Source: Lachnospiraceae bacterium
GTDB lineage: Bacteria > Bacillota_A > Clostridia > Lachnospirales > Lachnospiraceae
Reading direction: 5' to 3'
DNA length: 16,421 nt
Assembly: GCA_024689605.1 (NCBI GenBank)
Contig: JAILDD010000144.1
Coordinates: forward strand, 1 to 16,421
Positions 7,432 to 14,495 of this stretch are shown one piece after another. Every line of letters begins with the position of its first letter. Within the stretch, counting starts at the first letter, position 1. Made by a program: the position numbers and the translations under genes. The notes below the pieces were generated by a model. The model saw only the letters and a list, made by a program, of their open reading frames with translations, made no database searches and was not told the origin of the DNA.

Positions 7432-9166
7432 CACCCCCCATTCTGTTGAGCTGAGGCAGAGGCCTTGTGGTAGTCTTATTATAGACATCAAGTATTGCGA
7501 GCTGTGAAAAAACAACCGAAACCCCCATCACCGCCGCCACTATATAATACGGCAGGTCATTTATCGGATTTATGAGTGATAAAAGCGTCGCAATGGTACA
7601 CCCTACTATCATAAGCACGCTTCCTGCAAAAAGCATCTTCTTTTCATGGACTTTCCAGTAACTTACAAAAATCCTTATGGCTATGGCTGTCACCACCACA
7701 TTAAGTGCGATGCTGATATTCAGTGATATCGATGTCGATCCCAGCACATACGTCAGAAGCAGCACCATAAGCGACGGACACATAAACACTAATGTAAACA
7801 GTACCCACAGTGTGTATACCACCTCTGATTTCATAAAAAACCTTCTGATTGAGAACTTCTTTTTTCCGAATTTGCTGCTTTTTGCAAGCAGGTCAAGGGC
7901 ATCAGGGTCATACCGCAGGTATTTGTAAAAATACCCCTGGTCATCAACACGCATTTCCCTTTTTGCAAGCCGGTTTGCACTCCGTTCCAGTATAACACCT
8001 GAAACTGCGGCAAGTATCTGTATCACATTCATAAGTTCTCCCGGCTGCAGCACAGGCATAACAAACAGCAGTACCAGATATATCAGCACTGTCATAAGAA
8101 GCGTGCTCACGATAAATTTTGTCAGGTCTATGGGCAGGTCACAGTAAAGCTTTCCTGTCTGGCCGTTTACGACAGCGTATGCCACCCTGTCCTTCTTGCG
8201 GTATGAAAGGAACCATACCGGGAAAAATACATTATATTCTTTTGTGACATCTACAGGCAGAAGCTCCTTATCTTCGTTCCGCCTGAACACTATGCCCTTA
8301 AAACCGCTTTCAATCTTCTTCCTGATCTGGTCATAAGCAAAGCTCTCCGCATCATCACGGTAAAGCCGTGCCGGCACATCTGCACGGTCTGCGTAAAAAC
8401 CTGCCAGATAGTTTTCGTTAAAGGGCTCAACCCTGTGTATGTCGAAGGGTGCGATATGCTCGCTGATATGGTCGTCAAAAGCTGCCTGGGCATCGTAGGA
8501 CAGTCCCTTGTAGTACGCTTCCACCTTTGCAGAACAAATATGTGTATCCGTTACGATATAGTCCCCCCGCCTGTACTGCTTTTCCCCCATCACCTTCCCG
8601 ATACCGTTGAACTCGGTATCGAATACATGGTACGGCATATAAATGCCGCGGAATTTCTCAAGAGCTGCAGGATCCTTGAATTCCTTAGGCGCAAATACTG
8701 ATTTCTTTATAAAGCTGCCAAACCTGGCCTTGCAGTCTTCTTTGGTCTGCATAAAAGGGATAACTCCCTCCGGCTTCCTCATCCTTGAAAACCTCGTTTC
8801 AAGCATCATCTGGGAACCGCAGAAACTGCAGAAGCCATTTGCCGCCTCTTCAACGGAATAAAGTGTTCCGCCGCAGTTCGGACATACATACTCTATGACA
8901 TTCATAGAGTCGTCTGTCACATCGCTCATTATGCCGCCGTCATTCTCAACCCTTAATTCCTCAGTGGCATTTCCTTCGGAATCGGCATACAAAGCAGAAG
9001 TGACTGTCTCACCGTCAAGCACCTTAGAATATTCCTCAGCGGTTCCTTCATTCTCCCTTTCCTTCACATATGATGCTGAGTCAAACTCTGCCTCACAGTG
9101 GTCACAGACAAGCATCTGCCTTCCGGGATCATATCTTAATTCAGCACCGCACCTGATACATTTCAT
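7415..9166 (-). CDS. Double zinc-ribbon, polytopic membrane protein of unknown function
   Basis: A 583-residue protein whose function I do not recognise. The N-terminus has a zinc ribbon, C3-x2-C6 ... C21-x2-C24 (MKCIRCGAEL, VCDHCEAEFD). An acidic linker leads to a second ribbon, C95-x2-C98 ... C113-x2-C116 (VCPNCGG, FCSFCGS). Residues 125-345 are a soluble region with PEGVIPF, MPYHVFD and FPVWFLSYRKKDRVAYAVVNGQTGK. About six hydrophobic helices follow (349-372, 377-393, 447-475, 478-502, 511-532, 540-560), with a basic stretch between helices 2 and 3. Such proteins are sometimes mislabelled as TFIIB-type or primosomal proteins because of the ribbons. No helicase motifs are present. A GGAGG at 9181-9185 is 14 bases from the ATG, unusually far, but an in-frame stop rules out earlier starts. 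It overlaps the TPM gene, which suggests a shared membrane function. Confidence 0.8.
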   Translation of the reverse strand: MKCIRCGAELRYDPGRQMLVCDHCEAEFDSASYVKERENEGTAEEYSKVLDGETVTSALYADSEGNATEELRVENDGGIMSDVTDDSMNVIEYVCPNCGGTLYSVEEAANGFCSFCGSQMMLETRFSRMRKPEGVIPFMQTKEDCKARFGSFIKKSVFAPKEFKDPAALEKFRGIYMPYHVFDTEFNGIGKVMGEKQYRRGDYIVTDTHICSAKVEAYYKGLSYDAQAAFDDHISEHIAPFDIHRVEPFNENYLAGFYADRADVPARLYRDDAESFAYDQIRKKIESGFKGIVFRRNEDKELLPVDVTKEYNVFFPVWFLSYRKKDRVAYAVVNGQTGKLYCDLPIDLTKFIVSTLLMTVLIYLVLLFVMPVLQPGELMNVIQILAAVSGVILERSANRLAKREMRVDDQGYFYKYLRYDPDALDLLAKSSKFGKKKFSIRRFFMKSEVVYTLWVLFTLVFMCPSLMVLLLTYVLGSTSISLNISIALNVVVTAIAIRIFVSYWKVHEKKMLFAGSVLMIVGCTIATLLSLINPINDLPYYIVAAVMGVSVVFSQLAILDVYNKTTTRPLPQLNRMGGDDSAV

Positions 9167-9186
9167 ACTGTGTTAATCTTCCTCCC

Positions 9187-9206
9187 TGCTGCTGTTAATG
9201 GCAGCA
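9187..9206 (-). promoter_or_regulatory. Hairpin abutting the ribosome binding site of the zinc-ribbon membrane protein gene
   Basis: Arms TGCTGC (9187-9192) and GCAGCA (9201-9206) enclose an eight-base loop. On the mRNA the hairpin ends directly before GGGAGG (9181-9186). It could modulate ribosome access; no T-run follows, so it is not a terminator. Confidence 0.3.
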
Positions 9207-9295
9207 ACCTCTGTAAAACCTGTCGTTGTCCGATTTGTCTTTTATAACGGTCTTACATAGAAAAATATGAATAAAACCTCTATATGTGTTAAAAT

Positions 9296-9304
9296 ATTAT
9301 AGCA
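9296..9304 (-). promoter_or_regulatory. Candidate extended -10 promoter for the zinc-ribbon/TPM pair
   Basis: On the minus strand the sequence reads TGCTATAAT, a perfect extended -10 (TGn plus TATAAT), with no good -35 at the usual distance. Transcription would start near 9289, leaving a leader of about 120 nt. A second extended -10, TGATATAAT, lies further upstream (9330-9338) and overlaps the 16-bp palindrome. Confidence 0.45.
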
Positions 9305-9308
9305 AATG

Positions 9309-9337
9309 TTGATAACGTTTTGCGTATTGATTATATC
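9309..9337 (+). promoter_or_regulatory. Candidate pta promoter
   Basis: TTGATA (9309-9314), a 17-base spacer, then TATATC (9332-9337), a moderate sigma-A match. It would start transcription around 9344, inside the 16-bp palindrome and about 27 nt before the ribosome binding site. The call rests only on hexamer resemblance and position. Confidence 0.35.
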
Positions 9338-9349
9338 AGATATCTGATA
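9334..9349. promoter_or_regulatory. Perfect 16-bp palindrome, candidate operator between divergent genes
   Basis: TATCAGATATCTGATA is identical to its own reverse complement over all 16 bases. It overlaps the putative pta -10/start region on the plus strand and an extended -10 (TGATATAAT) on the minus strand. That is where a dimeric repressor controlling both directions could bind. It does not match the Rex consensus or any other operator I can name. Confidence 0.45.
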
Positions 9350-9382
9350 GCACACAAAAGATAAATGAGTGGAGGTTACAAA

Positions 9383-10372
9383 ATGACAGACTTCGGTTTC
9401 GGTGCAATGATCGAAAAACTGAAAAAAGATCCCAAAATGATCGTTTTCACAGAAGGATGCGATTCCCGTATCCTGGAAGCATCATCAAGACTCCTTGCCA
9501 GCAGCTTCTTAAAACCGGTCCTGGTAGGAAATCCCGAGGAAATATATAAAAGTGCCGAGGACGCAGGCTTCAATATAAGGGGAGCCAAGATAATAGATCC
9601 AGACAATTATGAAGATATAGACGAGATGGTAGCCGCATTTGTGGAATTACGCAAAACCAAAGGCGTTACACCCGAGCAGGCAAGAGAACTGCTCCGTAAA
9701 TCCAACTATTTCGGAACCATGCTGGTAAAGATGGGCTATGCGGATGCCCTGCTGGGCGGTGCCACCTATTCTACGGCAGACACTGTCCGTCCCGCCCTCC
9801 AGCTGATCAAGACAAAGCCCGGCAATAAAATAGTATCATCCTGTTTTATCCTTGTCCGTCCCGGAGCTACCGGAAGCAATGAAGTCCTGGCCATGGGTGA
9901 CTGTGCAATCAATATAAAGCCAACCGAGGATGAGCTGGTAGAAATTGCAGAAGAGACCATAAAATGTGCTCAGCTCTTCGGTGTGGATCCCAAGGTTGCA
10001 TTCCTCTCCTACTCCACCGACGGTTCCGGAAAGGGCGAAGATGTAGACAAAATGAGAAATGCCGCAAGAAAGACCAAACAGCGCAATCCTAATATTCCTA
10101 TTGATGGCGAAATGCAGTTCGATGCAGCTGTTTCATCCAGGGTTGCACAGAAGAAATTCCCCACCTCAGAAGTTGCAGGTCAGGCCAACACCTTTATTTT
10201 CCCTGATATCAACGCCGGAAATATCGGCTATAAGATAGCTCAGCGCCTGGGCCGCTTTGATGCATATGGGCCTATCCTTTTAGGACTCAACTCACCTATC
10301 AACGACCTGTCCAGAGGATGCAACGCAATAGAGGTATATTCAATGGCCATAATAACGGCAGCACTGGCATAA
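9383..10372 (+). CDS. pta: Phosphate acetyltransferase
   Basis: A 329-residue enzyme of usual length for the short Pta class, interconverting acetyl-CoA plus phosphate and acetyl-phosphate plus CoA in fermentative acetate formation. Visible landmarks are VFTEGCDSRILEA (21-33), a region around GYADALLGGATYSTADTVRP (118-137), SYSTDGSGKGED (209-220), DGEMQFDAA (241-249), and AGNIGYKIAQRLG (278-290) leading to GPILLGLNSPINDLSRGC (296-313), the conserved C-terminal active-site block. The open frame extends upstream to 9365, but GGAGG at 9371-9375 lies seven bases before the ATG at 9383, which fixes the start. It is the only plus-strand gene, divergent from the zinc-ribbon gene and convergent with the flagellar operon. 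ackA, its usual partner, is absent: a terminator follows within 30 bp. Confidence 0.95.
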   Translation: MTDFGFGAMIEKLKKDPKMIVFTEGCDSRILEASSRLLASSFLKPVLVGNPEEIYKSAEDAGFNIRGAKIIDPDNYEDIDEMVAAFVELRKTKGVTPEQARELLRKSNYFGTMLVKMGYADALLGGATYSTADTVRPALQLIKTKPGNKIVSSCFILVRPGATGSNEVLAMGDCAINIKPTEDELVEIAEETIKCAQLFGVDPKVAFLSYSTDGSGKGEDVDKMRNAARKTKQRNPNIPIDGEMQFDAAVSSRVAQKKFPTSEVAGQANTFIFPDINAGNIGYKIAQRLGRFDAYGPILLGLNSPINDLSRGCNAIEVYSMAIITAALA

Positions 10373-10397
10373 GATAAAAAACGAACATAAAATAATT

Positions 10398-10425
10398 AAA
10401 GGCCCGCATAAACATGCGAGCCTTT
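10398..10425. terminator. Bidirectional intrinsic terminator between pta and the flagellar operon
   Basis: The arms AAAGGC-C-CGCAT (10398-10409) and ATGCG-A-GCCTTT (10414-10425) form an 11-bp stem with one internal mismatch and an AAAC loop. On the plus strand TTTTCATTT follows; on the minus strand TTTAATTATTTTA follows. It lies 26 bp after the pta stop and 17 bp after the stop of the convergent secreted-protein gene, so it can serve both. Confidence 0.85.
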
Positions 10426-10441
10426 TCATTTAGTGTTTCCT

Positions 10442-11314
10442 CTATTCACCTGCGCTGGTTATTATCTCTGCAATAGTCTTGTAATCAGCACCCTTTGGAA
10501 TAGTATGTCTGCCTGCACGGATATGTTTGTCATAATTGTTAGCGCACAGATACTCATCAAACTCTGCAGCTGATTCCACAGCCCCCAGGGACATCAGAGC
10601 TTTGGCAACCTGATAAGAATCTTCTCCTGAGGTGATATTCACGATAACCGAGCCGTCGCTAGTACTGCTGCCGGCAGGCGTAGGTGTAGGCGTGGGCTTA
10701 GTCGTAGGAATCGCAGTAGGTGTCGGTGTTGCCGTAGGCTTAGCCGTAGGTGTTGCTGTCGCGGTAGGTGTTGCCGTGGGCTTGCTGGTGGGTGTAGCCG
10801 TAGGTGTGGGCGTAGCCGTGGGCTTGCTGGTGGGCGTAGGCGTCGGTGTTGCCGTAGGTGTCGCAGTTGCCGTAGGTTTAACCGTAGGCGTAGGAGTCGC
10901 GGTAGCTGTAGGATTTGTTGTTGCTGTGGGATGATGCGTTGCAGTAGGCTCAGGGGTTGCTGTAGCCTTTTCCGTAGGCGTAGCAACCTCTGTAGGAGTG
11001 GCTTCAGCCCCGTCATCACTTACACTGTCTTCACTTACAGATTCATTGCCGCTTATACTTCCGCTGCTAACAGATGTATCATCCGAAATACTTCCCTCTG
11101 ACACGCTTCCGCTGTTCCGACCGTCGTCCTCTGTACCTGATGAACCCTGCCCCAGCTCCGAAAGGGTGACACTTTTCACCATCCCCAGCTCTTCGGCACG
11201 CTGCATTATCTCAGCATCGGACATAGGTGCTGCCGATGCTCCCGAAAAATGCAGTACCAGTGCAGTCACTGCCATTCCTATTCCCAATCCTCTTACATAA
11301 TATCTAAGCTTCAT
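10442..11314 (-). CDS. Secreted/membrane-anchored protein: Thr-Pro stalk with a C-terminal MltG-type LysM-like domain
   Basis: A 290-residue protein. A basic start and hydrophobic segment (7-29, ending SGASAAP) give a signal or anchor. A short motif [15 protein letters not shown] (32-46) is followed by a Ser/Asp/Glu-rich stretch (58-104) and a Thr-Pro-Ala repeat stalk (105-213, built on ATPTPT and [10 protein letters not shown] units). The C-terminal domain (221-290; [54 protein letters not shown]) resembles the LysM-like N-terminal domain of the endolytic transglycosylase MltG. The MltG catalytic domain is missing, so binding to peptidoglycan rather than cleavage is the likely role (inference). 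It lies 15 nt after the SwrB-like gene and is the last gene before the terminator, so it is probably co-transcribed with the flagellar genes. The start has only a weak GGGG site. Confidence 0.75.
   Translation of the reverse strand: MKLRYYVRGLGIGMAVTALVLHFSGASAAPMSDAEIMQRAEELGMVKSVTLSELGQGSSGTEDDGRNSGSVSEGSISDDTSVSSGSISGNESVSEDSVSDDGAEATPTEVATPTEKATATPEPTATHHPTATTNPTATATPTPTVKPTATATPTATPTPTPTSKPTATPTPTATPTSKPTATPTATATPTAKPTATPTPTAIPTTKPTPTPTPAGSSTSDGSVIVNITSGEDSYQVAKALMSLGAVESAAEFDEYLCANNYDKHIRAGRHTIPKGADYKTIAEIITSAGE
10677..10996 (-). repeat. Degenerate tandem repeat encoding the Thr-Pro stalk
   Basis: About 320 bp of imperfect short-unit repeats (ACx CCx codons on the minus strand, seen as GTAGGCGTxGG on plus). 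A 20-base element, GCCGTGGGCTTGCTGGTGGG, occurs identically at 10773-10792 and 10815-10834. That is a 42-bp (14-codon) period matching the duplicated SKPTATPT protein units. All periods are multiples of three, so length changes keep the frame. Confidence 0.85.
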
Positions 11315-11329
11315 TCAATAATACCCCGG

Positions 11330-12496
11330 TCACAGCATGCTCTCATAAAGATCTATCACCAGCTTGACCTCACCGATCCCCAGTCCTAAATCCTTCGCGA
11401 TTGCCACATTCGATCTGCCCATTTTATGCATTGCAAGAATACGTTCGTTATTGTTCTCAGGCATATCCTCCGAATCATTGAATCTGAGACTGATCCTCTC
11501 ATCGCCTGAACTCTTCCTGGTCTTTCTTGCAGCCCTTCTGCCCGCACGCTGACGGTCTGCTGCAGCCTCCTTTTCCAGCTCAGCCTTGAATTCCGACATA
11601 TCCCTTTCTTCCGTCAGGTCTCCCATATCAAGAAGCGTCATCTGGGCATTGTCAATAATATCATCATCCTCTTCAGATAAAGAGCCGTTTTCATTTTCGG
11701 CAGATACATCCTGACTATCCACGGTATCTGCATTGTCATCAGGCTCGGGAACCGCTTTTTTTCTTCTGGTGACACGTCTTGCGGTTTTCCTTGCCGATGC
11801 CTTCCTGGCCCTGGACACAATGTTTTCGCCGGACTCATCAGCCGTTTCGTTTAACAGCTCACCTTCAGCCTCTTTAGCCTCTGACGTCTGCATTTCGTCT
11901 GCAACCTCAATATCTGCTGAAACACTTTCTCCCGCAGAAGCTTCCGCTCCTGCCCTGTCCGGCTCGCCTTCGATAAGCATACGCCTTGCCTCAAGCATCT
12001 TATCCTCGGCAACCATAGCCTGGGTTTCTGCCTTCTTTGCCGTCTCCATGGCATTTTCGGAAAGCTTCTCCGCATTTGCAGCTAAGTTATATGCATCATT
12101 TGCCGCCTTGGATGCTTCCTTGGATATTTTGTCCGTTTCCAGCAACAGCTTCGTCAGATCACCCTTATTCTTATCCAGCATGTCAGACAGAAAAACTACT
12201 TCCTGATGGGTTTTATTCAGATCATTCATTATCGTATCCGAATAATCTCCCACAGCAAGTATCTTCTCATTTGTGATCTTTTCCAGGGCTCTTTCCGATT
12301 TTTCCATGGAATAGTTCACATTTTCCTCGGTAAGATCATCGATGCGCCGCTTTGCGACATTTACCTTTTCATCTATAATCTCCTGCAGTTTTTCTTCATC
12401 TAAGCTTGCTTCTTTTCCTTTACCCTCCGGAATAAAGAAGCTGATGACGAAAGCAATAACGCCTAACGTCAGCAGCACTATTTCAAACGCTGTCAT
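11330..12496 (-). CDS. SwrB/DUF6115-like flagellar-operon protein with TM anchor, coiled coil and HTH-like C-terminus
   Basis: A 388-residue protein. An N-terminal membrane helix (4-22, AFEIVLLTLGVIAFVISFF) is followed by a long coiled coil (about 30-175). An acidic low-complexity linker is interrupted by two basic patches (229-247 ARKASARKTARRVTRRKK; 316-328 RQRAGRRAARKTRK). The C-terminal helix-turn-helix-like segment (352-385, RILAMHKMGRSNVAIAKDLG, then GEVKLVIDLYE) is the DUF6115 signature. Bacillus SwrB (YlxL) has the same TM/coiled-coil/C-terminal plan, sits just downstream of sigD, and activates flagellar type III export and hook-basal body maturation. This gene is also downstream of sigD but more than twice as long as Bacillus SwrB. 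The start at 12496 is chosen because GGAGG (12502-12506) lies five bases before the ATG; an upstream in-frame GTG overlaps that site. Confidence 0.75.
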   Translation of the reverse strand: MTAFEIVLLTLGVIAFVISFFIPEGKGKEASLDEEKLQEIIDEKVNVAKRRIDDLTEENVNYSMEKSERALEKITNEKILAVGDYSDTIMNDLNKTHQEVVFLSDMLDKNKGDLTKLLLETDKISKEASKAANDAYNLAANAEKLSENAMETAKKAETQAMVAEDKMLEARRMLIEGEPDRAGAEASAGESVSADIEVADEMQTSEAKEAEGELLNETADESGENIVSRARKASARKTARRVTRRKKAVPEPDDNADTVDSQDVSAENENGSLSEEDDDIIDNAQMTLLDMGDLTEERDMSEFKAELEKEAAADRQRAGRRAARKTRKSSGDERISLRFNDSEDMPENNNERILAMHKMGRSNVAIAKDLGLGIGEVKLVIDLYESML

Positions 12497-12547
12497 TTTT
12501 ACCTCCACGAAGAGAACGCACGTCTGTGCCCTCTCTGAACCGGTTTG

Positions 12548-12862
12548 CTAAATCTTTATATCAAAGCTTCCCCGTCCCTTAACTACCACTCTGTCACGGG
12601 GTATCGCTTCTTTTTCGTTTTCCCGTCTGCGCTTTCCGCCGTCCCCTGCATAACCGCCCCGTTGCTTTCCGTCAGCCTCGGTTTCTGCATTCGCATCTTC
12701 CTTCTCATGCACATTCGTGCTGTTCTGCTCTATCTGCTTTTCACCTTCAACATGCTGCTGAGACTGGTAAATGGCACCCTTGTCATTCTCAAACTGCTGC
12801 TGAGTCTGAAAATCCTGTACCCTGGGGATACTCCCCTGCATTTCCACCATTCCTATAGCCAT
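12548..12862 (-). CDS. Small polar protein of unknown function in flagellar operon
   Basis: A 104-residue hydrophilic protein, rich in Gln, Glu, Asn and Lys, with no membrane segment and no cysteine. The N-terminal motif MVEMQGSIPRVQDFQTQQQF looks like the ordered part. The middle (28-65) is low-complexity. A Gly/Arg/Lys segment (66-84, GKQRGGYAGDGGKRRRE) leads to a short hydrophobic end (RVVVKGRGSFDIKI). I do not recognise a family. It is supported as a real gene by a strong GGAGGTGG site (12867-12874, four bases before the ATG), 28-nt and 51-nt gaps to fapA and the swrB-like gene, and the same orientation. A longer open frame on the opposite strand is its shadow and has no such signals. Confidence 0.7.
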   Translation of the reverse strand: MAIGMVEMQGSIPRVQDFQTQQQFENDKGAIYQSQQHVEGEKQIEQNSTNVHEKEDANAETEADGKQRGGYAGDGGKRRRENEKEAIPRDRVVVKGRGSFDIKI

Positions 12863-12890
12863 AAGACCACCTCCGTGAATTCTTTACGGA

Positions 12891-14477
12891 TCAGAGAGCA
12901 GCCATCTTTACATCTCCCTTTTCTACAACGAACCTGCAGTACTTGTATGAGTTCTTCACTATCATTGACAGATCGGATATAGCTATTATGGTGCCGGGGA
13001 AAACCTCTCCGGTCACCTCCACGGTTGCCTTTGAATTATCCATCGCAACGGACTTAAGTTCTTCCAGTTCCTTATTATCATCCTCCAGCTTCTGCTGCAG
13101 CACTTTTACCGTTCCTGCAAGCTGCTGGATATTCTTCACCTGATCCGGAGTCATCTTGATCCCGTTAGCCAGCTTCTTTTTGGCAGCATCAAGTACCGGA
13201 AGCATTGTCTTCATATTCTTCTGTATATCGGCAATTTCTTTATTAAGCTCTGCTATACGTGCCGAAATCCTTGTATCCATGCCCACAGCAATCTTGGTAT
13301 CAGCTCCCATTGCAGAACCCAGGGTCTTAGCGCAGACCTTGGATGTAGCCTGTACAGAACCGCCGACGATAAAGCCCTTCTTGCTCATGACGTGGACTTC
13401 AGTTCCTGCACTTATGTTGGAATGAAGGATTGCATCCGCATCGATGTAGCCTGCTGCCGTAGCCGTGCTGTTCTCTATGAACTTGGCCACGATATTTCCG
13501 CCGGCCGAGATCTTTGCGCGACCCATACCGTTTATTCCTCTGGTAAGGAGGATGTTTCCGCCAGCTTCTATGTATGCGCCTTCAACGGCACCCTTTACTT
13601 CTACATCACCCTTGGCCTTGACGCTGAAATTGGTATTTACATTGCCCATTACCACAACAGTGCCGTCATATTCTATATTGCCGGTGGAATTATCCACGTT
13701 GGTAACAGTCAGCACATCCGACACGAAAACCTTGTTTCCCGTGAGAGTTACATGGCCGTCAACCTGCGAAGTAATTGTACACTTATCTTCGCTTATGTCA
13801 ATATTAAGTCCGTACTGCAGGCTGGTTACCTTAACTTCCCTGGGCAGTACTCTTTCGCCCCTAACGGACATTCCGGCAATTCCCTTTACGGCAGGTGTAA
13901 GCTTCGCCAGCACATCACCTTTTTTGCAGTGATTTACGAGATTAAGGTTGAAGAAATCTACGGTTCCGTCTTCCTTAAGCGTAGGCCTGATCCTGTTATC
14001 CGTATTGAAAAAATACTCTATTACGGCATCCGTTCCTTCCTGAACAGCCTTGCCATTAGCGATGGTGTAATCTGTACAATACTGCTTATTTCCCAAAAAG
14101 TCAGCAATTGCTTCTTCATTTATGCCATAATTAATTCCTGCCAGTCTGCAGCTGCTCCTTATATCTTCCGCATTCAGTTCACGGCCATTGGTAGCAGCGG
14201 GATAAAACCTTGCTTTTGCAGACATACCGTCCTCTGCTATGGTAACATTACAGCTCTCTGATAAAGGAAGAAGCTTTGCTGGAGACAAAAAAATAGGCTT
14301 GTCATAAGATCCCGCAGCGACACCGTCATTTAGCTGCTTCAGGTCAAATGTGATCTTCTTTTCATTCAGGTACTGAATTATTTCCTTAAGCTGAACTGCT
14401 TCACCGCCTTCCGTAGGTGCGTACAGCTGTAATAAAGCTCCCTTTGTATCCGATATAACCTTAAAATATCCGTTCAT
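12891..14477 (-). CDS. fapA: FapA-family (DUF342) protein
   Basis: A 528-residue cytoplasmic protein. An N-terminal region (1-170) leads into the DUF342 core, a beta-helix-like repeat region (about 190-400) with hexapeptide-like turns: GDVLAKLTPAVKGIAGMSVRG (around 190), QVDGHVTLTGNKVFVSDVL, NIEYDGTVVVMGNV, VKAKGDVEVKGAVEGAYIEA, GGNILLTRGINGMGRAKISA and GGNIVAKFIENSTATAAGYI. A coiled coil (about 405-480) and a C-terminal beta segment follow. FapA homologues in Vibrio and other motile bacteria affect flagellar assembly and polar recruitment of FlhF-type factors; the role in clostridia is inferred from position after sigD. An open frame from a GTG at 14483 exists, but GGGGG (14483-14487) lies five bases before the ATG at 14477, so the latter is used. 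The gap to sigD is 18 nt. Confidence 0.88.
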   Translation of the reverse strand: MNGYFKVISDTKGALLQLYAPTEGGEAVQLKEIIQYLNEKKITFDLKQLNDGVAAGSYDKPIFLSPAKLLPLSESCNVTIAEDGMSAKARFYPAATNGRELNAEDIRSSCRLAGINYGINEEAIADFLGNKQYCTDYTIANGKAVQEGTDAVIEYFFNTDNRIRPTLKEDGTVDFFNLNLVNHCKKGDVLAKLTPAVKGIAGMSVRGERVLPREVKVTSLQYGLNIDISEDKCTITSQVDGHVTLTGNKVFVSDVLTVTNVDNSTGNIEYDGTVVVMGNVNTNFSVKAKGDVEVKGAVEGAYIEAGGNILLTRGINGMGRAKISAGGNIVAKFIENSTATAAGYIDADAILHSNISAGTEVHVMSKKGFIVGGSVQATSKVCAKTLGSAMGADTKIAVGMDTRISARIAELNKEIADIQKNMKTMLPVLDAAKKKLANGIKMTPDQVKNIQQLAGTVKVLQQKLEDDNKELEELKSVAMDNSKATVEVTGEVFPGTIIAISDLSMIVKNSYKYCRFVVEKGDVKMAAL

Positions 14478-14495
14478 AGACACCCCCGTTGATCA

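Noticed and set aside
7415..9166. TFIIB-like or primosomal/helicase protein
   Set aside because: Only the zinc ribbons suggest it; there are no Walker or helicase motifs and the C-terminal half is membrane helices.
9281..9310. Rex (redox repressor) operator upstream of pta
   Set aside because: GTTAAAATATTATAGC has only a loose half-site resemblance and lacks the symmetric TTGTTAA...TTAACAA form.
10632..10934. Plus-strand open frame rich in Val-Gly opposite the stalk gene
   Set aside because: It is the mirror of the Thr-Pro repeat, with no ribosome binding site and no recognisable protein.
10677..10996. Repeat-rich block as a possible CRISPR array
   Set aside because: Repeats are short, degenerate, without unique spacers, and encode a continuous Thr-Pro stalk in a gene with signal sequence and folded C-terminus.
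12545..12982. 145-codon plus-strand open frame opposite the 104-aa protein
   Set aside because: Spans a gene boundary of the minus-strand operon and lacks a ribosome binding site, whereas the minus-strand gene has a strong one.
13392..14261. 289-codon plus-strand open frame antisense to fapA
   Set aside because: No ribosome binding site, no family resemblance, and fully contained in the well-supported fapA gene.
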